DNA of 64,000 bases from the NCBI GenBank assembly GCA_964631835.1, contig CAZWAD010000001.1:62001-126000 (forward strand). The letters run 5' to 3'. The notes under the pieces are model-generated. The model was not told where the DNA came from and ran no database searches. It saw only the letters and a program-made list of their open reading frames with translations. Below, one piece after another: positions 1-8,911 of the stretch. Made by a program: the position numbers and the translations under genes. Every line of letters begins with the position of its first letter. The first letter of the stretch is position 1. The DNA comes from Bog-950 sp964631835 (lineage in GTDB: Bacteria > Bacteroidota > Bacteroidia > Chitinophagales > LD1).

Positions 1-1
1 A

Positions 2-1999
2 GCAACCGGTCCTACGGGTGACACAGGCCCGACAGGTGCTACCGGTCTTGCCGGTTCTACAGGTGCCACAGGTGTTACTGGAGCTACCGGTGCCACAGGA
101 ACAGGGGGTGGTGCTACAGGGCCTACAGGGGTTACAGGTGCAACCGGCCCGGCTGGCTCCGGCAACGTAAACGGCACACTGAACTTTGTCTCGAAATTCA
201 CTCCCGATTCAACTTCAATTGGTAACTCCAGGATTTACGACAATGGAACAAATGTGGGTATCAACACTCCTAACCCGCAAAAAGATTTTCACGTGCACGG
301 AAGTTCCCTAACCAGCATTCAACTTACTAATGATTCTGCCGGAAGTTTGGCATCAGATGGATTCCTGATTACCATCAATTCGGATTCCGGTGAGATCGGA
401 ATGATTAATCAGGAAGCGCAGGATATATTTATCAGTACCGCAGGTAACGAGCGTATACGCTTTACACGCTATGGTTTAGTAGGCATTGGAACGTCTTCGC
501 CTCAAAACGATTTGGTTTTAATCAGTCAAAGTGGTTTACCCACCAATCTTCAAATTGTTTCAGCACTTACCGGTCAGGGTTCTGGTGATGGGTTGCTGCT
601 TGCACACACCGATGCGTTTGGTTCTGCCACACTCATGAATCAGGAAAACCGCCCACTTTCGTTTGGCACAAATGCTTTGGAAAGAGTGCGGATTACCGAG
701 ATCGGTAAAGTAGGAATTGGCATAACCACACCCCAACGCGAGCTGGTGGTAAGTAACGGCTTCGACACTTCTTCCATACAACTGGTTTCTTCGGTTACAG
801 GTGTAACCAAAACCGATGGTTTTGTGATGGGGCAAACGGACAACACTGGCACCATTCACTTAATGAACTACGAAGCAAAAGATATTGCGATAGGAACCAG
901 CGCTACCACGCGCTTAACCATAACCAGTGATGGCCGCAGCGGAATCAATGTGTCGACACCGGTAAAAGATTTGTCGATTAAAAATGCTTCGGGCTCACCT
1001 TCTGCTATTCAGTTGGTTTCGGCTTCTACCGGTGAAGGACCAGTGGACGGATTAATCATTGGCCATTCGACCCATACCGGTGCTTCATTCATTACTAATT
1101 ATGAAAACGAACCGCTATCGTTCGGAACAAATGCTACCGAGCGTATGAGGATTACCGAGTCTGGCAAAGTAGGTATCGGTTTAGTTTCTTCTGTTCCACA
1201 ACATGAAATTGATGCGGTGTTTCCTATTGATGCCATTATGCGATTGAAAGGTGAAGGCGGAAGTGCCAATCGTTCAATTATCAGTTTGGATAAAGATAAT
1301 TCGCTGACCGATCAGGCTGCGGTGCGCTACACACTAATTGATTCTGCACAGTGGCTGGTAGGAACATTGAACAATGATAATTACCGCGTATTCAATTTTA
1401 ATACCGGAAACGATGCGCTCGTCATCAATTATGTAACTGATAACGTGGGAGTGGGCACTCCTTCGCCAACTGCCAAGCTGGAAGTGAACGGACAGATAAA
1501 AATTACCGGTGGCGGGCCGGGAGCCGGTAAGGTTTTGATTTCAGATGCCACCGGTCTGGCATCATGGGGTGAGGATAATCCGAAAAAAGCTTTCAGCGCG
1601 CATAACAGCAGCGGAAGCCTGAACATAAGCAGCAACACGGAGACGGCTTTAACCTTTGACACAGAAAATTTTGATGATGGAGGTTATTATAATTCATCTG
1701 CTTCAGAATACAATGTACTGTCGCAGGGGGTTTATCATTTCGATGTCAAACTCAACTGGAACCCGTTTACGTCCGGTGGCGATGCCACGCTGGCACTTCG
1801 TGTAAACGGGTTGATTGCGGAGCAGGTACGGCAAACTGTTTCCACCGGTTCCGGCTCAGTTCAACAAATATTGAATGCCAACCTTCAGTTATATGCTGGC
1901 GATGTTGTGGATGTAGCGGTGATTCAAACTTCGGGTGCTTCGCAGGCGATAAACTTAAACCAGTTCGAAAGTGTTTTTTCAGGGTTTAAGATTTATTAA
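2..1999 (+). CDS. Collagen-like, tail-fibre-like repeat protein with C1q-like C-terminus (5' partial)
   Basis: The frame is open from base 2, so the gene begins before the window; the ATG at 254 lies inside a repeat and is not the likely start. Seen: about 50 residues of Gly-X-Thr/Ala collagen-like triplets (bases 2-163), then four related units of about 75-80 residues, each opening with a VGIGTxxPQ-like motif and closing near an ERxRITxxG motif, then two diverged units, the last with the LEVNG / GKVLISDATG pattern common in tail-fibre-like proteins. The final 140 residues (from about base 1580) look like an all-beta C1q/TNF-type head with a long TGSGSVQQ loop. Such collagen-plus-beta-head proteins form trimeric surface or appendage fibres. 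No chaperone, intramolecular protease or phage gene is visible beside it. Exact role unknown. Confidence 0.75.
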   Translation, partial: ATGPTGDTGPTGATGLAGSTGATGVTGATGATGTGGGATGPTGVTGATGPAGSGNVNGTLNFVSKFTPDSTSIGNSRIYDNGTNVGINTPNPQKDFHVHGSSLTSIQLTNDSAGSLASDGFLITINSDSGEIGMINQEAQDIFISTAGNERIRFTRYGLVGIGTSSPQNDLVLISQSGLPTNLQIVSALTGQGSGDGLLLAHTDAFGSATLMNQENRPLSFGTNALERVRITEIGKVGIGITTPQRELVVSNGFDTSSIQLVSSVTGVTKTDGFVMGQTDNTGTIHLMNYEAKDIAIGTSATTRLTITSDGRSGINVSTPVKDLSIKNASGSPSAIQLVSASTGEGPVDGLIIGHSTHTGASFITNYENEPLSFGTNATERMRITESGKVGIGLVSSVPQHEIDAVFPIDAIMRLKGEGGSANRSIISLDKDNSLTDQAAVRYTLIDSAQWLVGTLNNDNYRVFNFNTGNDALVINYVTDNVGVGTPSPTAKLEVNGQIKITGGGPGAGKVLISDATGLASWGEDNPKKAFSAHNSSGSLNISSNTETALTFDTENFDDGGYYNSSASEYNVLSQGVYHFDVKLNWNPFTSGGDATLALRVNGLIAEQVRQTVSTGSGSVQQILNANLQLYAGDVVDVAVIQTSGASQAINLNQFESVFSGFKIY

Positions 2000-2073
2000 A
2001 GAGGTTTGCTCTGACCCGCAGGAGATTTAATTCTCTTTTTTTGTTTTTGCAGATAACAAGTACCGAAAGAATA

Positions 2074-2826
2074 TCAAATTACGTATTCTACTTCTTTAAA
2101 GGCAAACCGTTGTTCACGTCCTTTAGAATGTATAATAAGCTTTCCTTCTTTGGTTACCCCATTTATTTCCCCCTTAAAAATTTGTTCCCCTTTTTTAAAC
2201 CCGCGTGTTTGTTGAAGCCGGTACATGGCTTCAGTGTAGGCCTTGTCTAAAAAGTTGAAATGAAGCTGTCGTAGCTGCAGATAATATTTTTCGATAAAAG
2301 AACATAGCAGTTCTGTGAGTATTTCAATTTTAAATTCCTGATTCGCAATCTGGCAAAGTGAAATGGGATTGGGAACAGATTTATCAAACTCTTTTTGATT
2401 AACATTAATGCCAATTCCCACAACCGAAGATGTAAGCCGGTTACCACTTATGGTATTTTCAATTAAAATACCGCCAAGTTTATTATCGCCATAATAAATA
2501 TCATTGGGCCATTTGATTTTTACCTCATCGGCAATAACGCATTCGCAAAAATCCTTCACAGCCAGACTTATCGCCATGTTCAGGTAAAATTGCTTTACAG
2601 CATCCAAAAATTCAGGATAAAAAATGAAACTCAGCGTAATATTCTTACTTGTCTCGCTTTTCCATTCACTCCCAGCTTGCCCACGACCGTGGTTTTGTTC
2701 AGCAGCAATAATCACCGTGCCTTCAGAGGGTTTTTCCTTTGTCAGCAATTTTTTTGCGTAGGTATTCGTAGAATCAACAGATTGAAGCCCGATTCTATTT
2801 TTACCGGTAAAAAGTGTCTCTGTCAT
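2074..2826 (-). CDS. birA: Biotin--[acetyl-CoA-carboxylase] ligase
   Basis: Activates biotin with ATP to biotinyl-AMP and transfers it to the lysine of the biotin carboxyl carrier protein of acetyl-CoA carboxylase and related enzymes; cytoplasmic. The 250-residue protein shows the biotinyl-AMP loop GRGQAG (residues 47-52), the KWPND motif (105-109) and KLGG with the catalytic-type lysine (116-119), then a small C-terminal beta domain. There is no N-terminal helix-turn-helix, so this is the monofunctional ligase without repressor activity. ATG start at 2826. It is divergent from rsfS, 76 bases away. Its stop is 74 bases from the stop of the fibre gene, to which it is convergent. Confidence 0.93.
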   Translation of the reverse strand: MTETLFTGKNRIGLQSVDSTNTYAKKLLTKEKPSEGTVIIAAEQNHGRGQAGSEWKSETSKNITLSFIFYPEFLDAVKQFYLNMAISLAVKDFCECVIADEVKIKWPNDIYYGDNKLGGILIENTISGNRLTSSVVGIGINVNQKEFDKSVPNPISLCQIANQEFKIEILTELLCSFIEKYYLQLRQLHFNFLDKAYTEAMYRLQQTRGFKKGEQIFKGEINGVTKEGKLIIHSKGREQRFAFKEVEYVI

Positions 2827-2854
2827 CTTGGCTTTACGATTCCGGAAAACTAAT

Positions 2855-2862
2855 TACTTTTG
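2855..2862 (+). promoter_or_regulatory. Candidate Bacteroidota -7 box for rsfS
   Basis: TACTTTTG matches the TAnnTTTG -7 consensus known from Bacteroidetes sigma-ABfr promoters and lies 40 bases before the rsfS start in the birA/rsfS divergent gap. I see no correctly spaced -33 TTG, so this rests on the -7 box only. Confidence 0.35.
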
Positions 2863-2902
2863 AATAGAATAAAGAAACCAATTTATCCACAAAAAAAAGC
2901 AT

Positions 2903-3268
2903 TTGGCGAAAAGAGCACCGCGAAGCGCGGAATTGAAAAAGGTGGTGGTGGATGCTATTCTTGATAAAAAAGGCAACGATGTGGTGAGTCTTGACCTCCG
3001 GAAAATAAAAGACACAGTTTCGGATTACTTCATAATTACACATGGCGATTCCGGGGTTCATATAAATGCAATAAGCGAAAATGTTTTAAAAGCGGCAGAA
3101 AAATTCGGTATGAGTCCGTATCATATCGAGGGTAAAAAAAATGCAGAATGGGTTATTGTGGATTTTGTGGATGTAACAGTACATATTTTCCATCGCGATA
3201 AACGCCAGTTTTATTGTTTGGAGGAGTTGTGGAGCGATTCTAAAGCCACAAAATACGTTGAGGGGTAA
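2903..3268 (+). CDS. rsfS: Ribosomal silencing factor RsfS
   Basis: Binds uL14 on the 50S subunit and blocks subunit joining, which lowers translation during starvation. The 121 residues cover the whole RsfS fold: an N-terminal helix (VVVDAILDKKGNDVVSLDLR), the DYFIIT strand near residue 43, the HIEGKKNAEWVIVDFVDVTVHIF stretch and a C-terminal YCLEELWSD motif. The start is a TTG (2903); no ATG or GTG lies in frame upstream before a stop, and an internal start would cut the first helix. It faces away from birA and precedes ftsH by 62 bases, an order often seen in Bacteroidota. Confidence 0.92.
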   Translation: MAKRAPRSAELKKVVVDAILDKKGNDVVSLDLRKIKDTVSDYFIITHGDSGVHINAISENVLKAAEKFGMSPYHIEGKKNAEWVIVDFVDVTVHIFHRDKRQFYCLEELWSDSKATKYVEG

Positions 3269-3330
3269 ACTGCTAGATAAAATAAAGATATAGGGAAAAC
3301 GTCTGAAAGAAACGCGATTAAAAATGTAAA

Positions 3331-5385
3331 ATGGAAGAAAAGGAGAATAAAAACATAAATGAGGTAAAGGATAAGAAAGATAAGAAACTTAATCCCAAAA
3401 AGTTTTTGGATGAAGGCCCGAAGTTTAATTATACATGGGTGTATGCTATTATTCTGGCATTAATCGTTTTTTCAATTCTTGCATCGTTTCAGGAGCGCTC
3501 AAAAGAAACCACAATGGTGCAATTAAGGCAAATGCTTCTGGACAGTGATATCAGTAAAATAGTTATTGTCAACGAAAAACAGGCGGAAGTATTCATCCGG
3601 GACTCAGCATTAGATAAGCCGAAGTATAGCAAGGTAGCCGTTAACCGGTTTGGCGGAAAAAATACAGGCCCTCATTATTATCTGACGGTGGCATCCAACG
3701 ATGCATTTGATAAGTTTATTACGGAGTTTTATAAAGACAAGCCGCAACTGACGCAAGCAGATGTAAAGTATGAAATACGGCAAGACTGGATAAGAGATTT
3801 GGTGCCATGGCTTTTACCTTTTGTCCTAATAATCGCCCTATGGGTATTTATGATTCGCAGGGCGGGCGGCGGAGGAATTGGCGGACCTGGAGGAAATATT
3901 TTTAATGTAGGCAAGTCTAAGGCTATACTTTTCGACAAAGACGAAAAAATCAACATCACTTTTGACGATGTAGCGGGGTTGGACGAAGCTAAAGTGGAAG
4001 TTCAGGAAATTGTAAACTTCCTCAAAAACCCGAAAAAATATACTGTGCTTGGTGGGAAAATTCCCAAAGGCGCACTCCTTATAGGCCCTCCGGGAACCGG
4101 TAAAACGCTTATTGCAAAAGCCATGGCTGGCGAAGCGCAAGTCCCCTTTTTCAGCATCAGCGGTTCAGATTTTGTAGAGATGTTTGTGGGGGTTGGAGCT
4201 TCACGTGTGCGCGATTTATTTCGCCAGGCTCGTGAAAAAGCCCCCTGTATTATTTTTATTGATGAAATTGATGCAATCGGGCGCTCACGGGGCAAAAACT
4301 TAGTGCAGGCAAATGATGAAAGGGAAAATACTTTGAACCAACTGCTTGTTGAAATGGACGGATTCAGTTCCGAGAAAGGGGTAATCATTCTTGCGGCAAC
4401 TAACAGGCCTGATGTTTTGGATTCTGCATTGCTTCGCCCGGGCAGATTTGACCGGCAAATTTCAATTGACAAACCCGACCTGAAAGGGAGAGAACAAATT
4501 TTTAAGGTTCATTTAAAGGCAATAAAAACAGGGTCAGAAGTGACCGTGGAAAGACTTGCCGCACTTACACCGGGTTTTGTGGGTGCCGATATTGCAAACA
4601 TCTGCAACGAAGCCGCCCTGATTGCTGCCCGGAAAGATAAAGCGGAAATCGGTATGCAGGATTTTAATGATGCTATTGACCGCGCCATAGGAGGATTAGA
4701 AAAGAAAAGCAAAATCATTTCCCCGGAAGAGAAAAAAATCATTGCTTATCACGAAGCAGGTCATGCCGTTATAGGCTGGTTTTTGGAATTTGCACATCCG
4801 CTGCTGAAGGTTTCAATTATTCCTCGGGGAGTTGCAGCATTAGGTTATGCTCAATACCTTCCAAAAGAAAAATACATTGAACGTGAAGAAGAAATGCTTG
4901 ACCGGATGTGTATGACACTTGGCGGACGGGCAGCTGAAAAAATTGTATTCGACAAAATTTCAACTGGCGCGCAAAACGATTTGGACCACGTGACAAAAAC
5001 TGCCTATGCCATGGTTTCCATTTTCGGTATGAACGATAAAATAGGAAATGTTTCCTTCTACGATTTGCAAAACCAAAACGCATTCAGCAAACCATTTAGT
5101 GAAGAAACAGCAAAACTGATTGATGAAGAAGCGCGGAAAATAATTGAGAATCAATACCTGCGTGCTCAAAGTCTTCTTAGCGAAAAAAGAAAGGAACTGG
5201 ATGCCTTGGCATCGCTGCTTCTTGAAAAAGAAGTACTTTTTAAAGATGATCTGGAAGTCCTCATCGGAAAACGGCCGTTTGACAAAGCAGAACATATTGA
5301 AGCAAATGCCCAATCAAACGGCTCGGAATCCATGTCTAAAAACACAGACGCTGAAAAACCTCCTGTTGAGAATACACCGGTATAA
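3331..5385 (+). CDS. ftsH: ATP-dependent zinc metalloprotease FtsH
   Basis: Membrane-anchored AAA+ protease that extracts and degrades misfolded membrane proteins and selected regulators. The 684 residues show a charged N-terminus, a first membrane segment (about 35-53), a periplasmic domain, a second membrane segment (about 157-175) and a Gly-rich linker. The AAA module has Walker A GPPGTGKT (252-259), Walker B IIFIDEID (307-314) and the second region of homology ending RPGRFDR (369-375). The protease domain has the zinc motif HEAGH (474-478) and the third ligand Asp in STGAQND (545-551). A low-complexity acidic tail closes the protein. Length and motif order are normal for the family. Confidence 0.97.
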   Translation: MEEKENKNINEVKDKKDKKLNPKKFLDEGPKFNYTWVYAIILALIVFSILASFQERSKETTMVQLRQMLLDSDISKIVIVNEKQAEVFIRDSALDKPKYSKVAVNRFGGKNTGPHYYLTVASNDAFDKFITEFYKDKPQLTQADVKYEIRQDWIRDLVPWLLPFVLIIALWVFMIRRAGGGGIGGPGGNIFNVGKSKAILFDKDEKINITFDDVAGLDEAKVEVQEIVNFLKNPKKYTVLGGKIPKGALLIGPPGTGKTLIAKAMAGEAQVPFFSISGSDFVEMFVGVGASRVRDLFRQAREKAPCIIFIDEIDAIGRSRGKNLVQANDERENTLNQLLVEMDGFSSEKGVIILAATNRPDVLDSALLRPGRFDRQISIDKPDLKGREQIFKVHLKAIKTGSEVTVERLAALTPGFVGADIANICNEAALIAARKDKAEIGMQDFNDAIDRAIGGLEKKSKIISPEEKKIIAYHEAGHAVIGWFLEFAHPLLKVSIIPRGVAALGYAQYLPKEKYIEREEEMLDRMCMTLGGRAAEKIVFDKISTGAQNDLDHVTKTAYAMVSIFGMNDKIGNVSFYDLQNQNAFSKPFSEETAKLIDEEARKIIENQYLRAQSLLSEKRKELDALASLLLEKEVLFKDDLEVLIGKRPFDKAEHIEANAQSNGSESMSKNTDAEKPPVENTPV

Positions 5386-5410
5386 AACTTTCACCGGTTG
5401 CCACCTCCGC

Positions 5411-5418
5411 TAATTTTG
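5411..5418 (+). promoter_or_regulatory. Candidate -7 box before the LUD gene
   Basis: TAATTTTG fits the Bacteroidetes TAnnTTTG -7 consensus, 41 bases before the ATG at 5460 and just after the ftsH stop. It suggests the LUD-lpxH genes can be transcribed separately from ftsH. No clear -33 element is seen. Confidence 0.35.
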
Positions 5419-5459
5419 GGTTTCGGTAGAAAACAGATTATCGAACAAACCCCAAAACC

Positions 5460-6152
5460 ATGTTTAGCGAGGAACTTACGACAGGACTCATAACAAAAGT
5501 GAAAGAAACTTTTGCGGGCAACTCAAATTATGAGGAAACAATTACAGGAAAGCAAATCCCTGTTCGAACAGTACCCGTAAGTGCCCGGATATATAACCTC
5601 CCGGAAGAAAAAGACCTCGATATACGTTTCGCCACAAAATTCATTGCCTCCGGTGGGAAATTTATCTTTTGTGAAAACATGAACATAGCCATGACTAACC
5701 TTAAGCTGCTGAAAGAAGAAAAAGGTTGGCAGCACATTTTCTGTTGGGAAAACGAAATTAAGGATGCATTCATTGAAAACAATTTTCAAAAAACTATGGT
5801 AGGCTATACCATTGAAAACTCCGATGCCGCTATTTCACTTTGCGAATGTCTGATTGCTGATGAGGGCACGATTGTATTGAATCCGAAGCAAGCATCACGC
5901 AGAAGATTACATTGTTTTCCCCAAACACACATTATAATAACAGACATAGCCCACTTGGCAAGAAGCGAGGCTGAAGCCCTTGGAAAATTTGCAACGTACA
6001 ATAAAGGCGAGTTGCCTTCTATCATCAAATTAGGTTCATGTAACAACGGACACTTTTACGACAAGCAGCGTTTGATTTTAAATTCAGAGGGAACAGAAGA
6101 CATTTATGTTTTTCTTTTAGATAAGATCATTCCTCCATCTTTGCGCCCATAA
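5460..6152 (+). CDS. LUD domain protein (LutC/YkgG family)
   Basis: A 230-residue single-domain LUD protein. Family signatures seen: a core strand reading ECLIADEGTIVL (about residues 129-140) followed by RRLHCFPQTHIIIT, which corresponds to the conserved segment of LutC/LutB, and a C-terminal SEGTEDIYVFLLD strand. LUD proteins act in LutABC lactate oxidation, but lutA and lutB are absent here. In Bacteroidota a stand-alone LUD protein is commonly found directly downstream of ftsH, as here, and its role is not established. The ATG at 5460 gives a full-length domain. It is followed after 30 bases by lpxH on the same strand. Confidence 0.8.
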   Translation: MFSEELTTGLITKVKETFAGNSNYEETITGKQIPVRTVPVSARIYNLPEEKDLDIRFATKFIASGGKFIFCENMNIAMTNLKLLKEEKGWQHIFCWENEIKDAFIENNFQKTMVGYTIENSDAAISLCECLIADEGTIVLNPKQASRRRLHCFPQTHIIITDIAHLARSEAEALGKFATYNKGELPSIIKLGSCNNGHFYDKQRLILNSEGTEDIYVFLLDKIIPPSLRP

Positions 6153-6182
6153 CTCTCGGTCAATAATCCTATTTTTAACCCG

Positions 6183-6944
6183 ATGTCATTTTCGGGAAAA
6201 ATCTATTTCGCTTCTGACCTTCATCTCGGAGTCCCAGATGAGGTTTCAAGCGTGCAACGCGAAAAACTTTTTATTCAATGGCTTGATGCAGTAAAGACAG
6301 ATGCCAAGGAAATTTTCATTATTGGTGACATTTTCGATTTTTGGCATGAATATAAAACAGTAATACCGAAAGGGTTTGTAAGAATACAAGGCAAAATTGC
6401 CGAGTTGTGCGATTCGGGAATTCCGGTTCATGTTTTCACCGGGAATCACGATTTATGGATGTTCGGTTACTTAGAAAAGGAACTTGGGGCTAAAGTTTAT
6501 ACTCAACCCATTCAGCGAAAATTCAATGGAAAAAAATTTTTCATCGGCCATGGCGATGGTCTGGGACCTGGGGATTATGGGTATAAATTCATAAAAAAAA
6601 TTTTTTCAAATCCAGTTTGCCAGTTTTTCTTTCGCTGGCTCCACCCTGACATTGGTACCCGAATTGCTAACTATTTTTCATTTAAAAGCAGGTTAGGGAA
6701 TGGCGGCAGGCGAAAGCCTGCCGAAAAATTTATAGATGAGCAGAGTGAATGGCTGGTTCAGTTTTCAAAAGCCCAACTAATAAAAGAACATTTTGATTAT
6801 TTCATTTTCGGACACCGGCATTTGCCATTAGATATACAATTGAACGAGAACAGCAGGTATATCAATACCGGAGACTGGATTGATTACAACACTTATGCGG
6901 TATTTGACGGAGAGAAATTAGAGTTGAAATATTACGGAAAATGA
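6183..6944 (+). CDS. lpxH: UDP-2,3-diacylglucosamine diphosphatase (LpxH-type metallophosphoesterase)
   Basis: Cleaves UDP-2,3-diacylglucosamine to lipid X and UMP, the fourth step of lipid A synthesis, at the inner face of the inner membrane. The 253 residues carry the calcineurin-like metal motifs in order: SDLHLG (11-16), GDIFDFW (48-54), GNHD (87-90), GHGDG (122-126) and FGHRHLP near residue 216. Length and spacing fit LpxH rather than a cyclic-nucleotide phosphodiesterase. Its stop overlaps the next start by four bases (ATGA), so the two genes are probably translationally coupled. Confidence 0.87.
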   Translation: MSFSGKIYFASDLHLGVPDEVSSVQREKLFIQWLDAVKTDAKEIFIIGDIFDFWHEYKTVIPKGFVRIQGKIAELCDSGIPVHVFTGNHDLWMFGYLEKELGAKVYTQPIQRKFNGKKFFIGHGDGLGPGDYGYKFIKKIFSNPVCQFFFRWLHPDIGTRIANYFSFKSRLGNGGRRKPAEKFIDEQSEWLVQFSKAQLIKEHFDYFIFGHRHLPLDIQLNENSRYINTGDWIDYNTYAVFDGEKLELKYYGK

Positions 6945-7774
6945 GTTTGCAGCTTATTGTTTGCAGTATAAAGTTTAAAAGTAAATCATTTGTATGGGTC
7001 ATTGGTGTTTGTCTGTTGTCAGTTTTTAGCTTTATCTCTACTATATCGTTTTCACTTGTTTCCTTATACGAGACAAAAGCCAGTCAGATAACGGTTGATA
7101 ATTTTAGCAACTTCTATACGGCATCAAATAACAGAATTATAAAGTTTTCTCCGGATGGGAAGTTTATTTCCCTCTACGAAGAATTCAAATATGGGAAAAT
7201 CGGAACCGTAGATGTAAATAATCCCATGAAAATTCTGGTGTTTTATCCCGACTTTCTCACGGCAGTTGTTACAGACCGTTTTTTGGCTCCGCTGAATTCG
7301 TATAACTTTTTCGATTTCGGTTACCAGAATATTACAGCTGTAGCCTCATCTGTTGACGGGCGAATTTGGTTTTACGACAATATTGATTTCAAGCTGAAAA
7401 AAATTGACGAAGCGGGGAAAATCATACGTGAAAGTCAGCCACTGAATGTGATTCTGGAACAATCACCGGTTCCCAATTTTATGATTGAGCGCGACAACAA
7501 GGTTTATCTCAATGACCCCGATATTGGCATACTTGTGTTTGACATTTTTGGCAGCTACTCAAAAACCATTCCCTTAAAAGGGGTAACCAGGTTCCAGGTT
7601 TTACAAGAACAAATAGTTTATTACGAAAGCAAGCAACTTAATTCTTACAATCCGCTAACCCTTGAGTCAAAAATATTTCAGCTGCCTGACACTTTGCGAA
7701 TAATTTCTGCCGTTCTGGAAAAAGACAGGTTGGCGGTTTTAAAAAATGACAGGGTGGAGTTTTATAAATATTAG
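6941..7774 (+). CDS. Exported protein of unknown function, predicted beta-propeller
   Basis: 277 residues of unrecognised function. The N-terminus has one long hydrophobic segment (about residues 16-42, VWVIGVCLLSVFSFISTISF) that would act as a signal peptide or membrane anchor. The rest is a series of short beta blades with patterns such as NRIIKFSPDGKF, DGRIWFYDN, KVYLNDPDIGILVFD and DRLAVLKNDRVEFY, which suggests a six-bladed NHL/PQQ-like propeller facing the periplasm. It starts inside the lpxH stop (ATGA), so it is probably co-expressed with lipid A synthesis, but the sequence gives no direct functional link. A weak alternative is an outer-membrane-associated lipoprotein, but no lipobox is present. 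Confidence 0.65.
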   Translation: MSLQLIVCSIKFKSKSFVWVIGVCLLSVFSFISTISFSLVSLYETKASQITVDNFSNFYTASNNRIIKFSPDGKFISLYEEFKYGKIGTVDVNNPMKILVFYPDFLTAVVTDRFLAPLNSYNFFDFGYQNITAVASSVDGRIWFYDNIDFKLKKIDEAGKIIRESQPLNVILEQSPVPNFMIERDNKVYLNDPDIGILVFDIFGSYSKTIPLKGVTRFQVLQEQIVYYESKQLNSYNPLTLESKIFQLPDTLRIISAVLEKDRLAVLKNDRVEFYKY

Positions 7775-7802
7775 CATCTAATTTCTCTTTTATCTATTCA
7801 CT

Positions 7803-7810
7803 TATTTTTG
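7803..7810 (+). promoter_or_regulatory. Candidate -7 box before prfA
   Basis: TATTTTTG fits TAnnTTTG and sits 17 bases before the prfA ATG, which would give a very short leader. No -33 TTG at the expected distance. Confidence 0.3.
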
Positions 7811-7827
7811 CCCGCTTTTAATCAGAA

Positions 7828-8904
7828 ATGTTCAGCCGTTTAGAGACCATAAAGGGGAAATTTATTGAGTTGGGAAAAACGCTCAGCGATCCCTCAACAA
7901 TGAGCGATATGAAGCGCTTTGCCAGCCTTAATAAGGAATACAGGGACTTGGAAAAAGTAGTTAAAATGTATGACAATTACCGGATCGTACTCGATAACAT
8001 AGAAACCAACAAAAAAATTATTGACACTGAAACTGATGAAGAGTTCCGGGATCTGGCAAAGAACGATTTGGCCCAGTTGGAAATACAAAAGGAAAAAGTT
8101 GAGGAAGAACTAAAATCACTTCTCGTTCCCAAAGAACCGGAAGACGAACGGAATGTGTTGCTCGAAATTCGCGCAGGAACAGGTGGTGACGAAGCCAGCA
8201 TTTTTGCCGGAGACCTCGCTCGAATGTATTTGCGATACTGCGAGGAATTGGGGTGGAAGGTATCTACCGTCAGCGCAAGTGAAGGAACGGTCGGTGGCTA
8301 TAAGGAAATCGTTCTTGAGATAGAGGGGGAAAACGTTTATGGGAAACTGAAATTTGAAAGCGGAGTTCACCGGGTGCAGCGTATCCCAGTTACGGAAGCA
8401 AAAGGACGTGTGCATACTTCCGCAGTAACGGTAGCTGTGCTTCCTGAAGCCGATGAAGTAGAGGTTTATATCAATCCCGCAGATATTAAGCTGGATGTAT
8501 TTCGTGCATCCGGGGCGGGCGGACAGCATGTAAACCGTACCGAAAGCGCAGTTCGCTTAACCCATATTCCTACAGGAACGGTTGTGGAATGCCAGCAGGA
8601 GCGCTCGCAGCACAAGAACCGGGAACAGGCAATGAAAATGCTCAAAACAAGAATATACGAAACGGCTGTCAGGAAGCATGAAGATGAAATTGCTGCTCGC
8701 AGAAAAACGCTGGTGAGCACTGGTGACCGCTCCGCAAAAATTCGCACTTACAATTACCCTCAGGGACGAATTACAGACCACCGCATTAACCTCTCAGTTT
8801 ATAATCTTGATGCATTCATGAACGGAGCTATTGGAGAAATGATTGAGGCGCTTGCTGTGGTAGAGCAAACAGAAAAACTAAAAGAGGGTGGGGTTAATTT
8901 TTAA
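7828..8904 (+). CDS. prfA: Peptide chain release factor 1
   Basis: Recognises UAA and UAG in the ribosomal A site and triggers peptide release. The 358-residue protein has an N-terminal helical domain, the RF1-type PxT codon-reading motif as PVT (residues 187-189, in RIPVTEAKGRVHTS), and the universal GGQ (231-233) in GAGGQHVNRTES. PVT rather than SPF marks RF1 and not RF2. Length is normal. The gene is followed after 7 bases by murF-alr, so the two are likely co-transcribed. Confidence 0.96.
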   Translation: MFSRLETIKGKFIELGKTLSDPSTMSDMKRFASLNKEYRDLEKVVKMYDNYRIVLDNIETNKKIIDTETDEEFRDLAKNDLAQLEIQKEKVEEELKSLLVPKEPEDERNVLLEIRAGTGGDEASIFAGDLARMYLRYCEELGWKVSTVSASEGTVGGYKEIVLEIEGENVYGKLKFESGVHRVQRIPVTEAKGRVHTSAVTVAVLPEADEVEVYINPADIKLDVFRASGAGGQHVNRTESAVRLTHIPTGTVVECQQERSQHKNREQAMKMLKTRIYETAVRKHEDEIAARRKTLVSTGDRSAKIRTYNYPQGRITDHRINLSVYNLDAFMNGAIGEMIEALAVVEQTEKLKEGGVNF

Positions 8905-8911
8905 CTAAAGT

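Noticed and set aside
254..1999. Fibre gene starting at ATG 254
   Set aside because: The collagen-like frame is open upstream to base 2 and in the same frame, so 254 is internal.
2000..2040. Terminator after the fibre gene
   Set aside because: Only a 4-bp GAGA/TCTC stem precedes the T run; too weak to call.
4002..4472. 156-residue minus-strand ORF opposite ftsH
   Set aside because: Antisense to the AAA core of ftsH; no family features.
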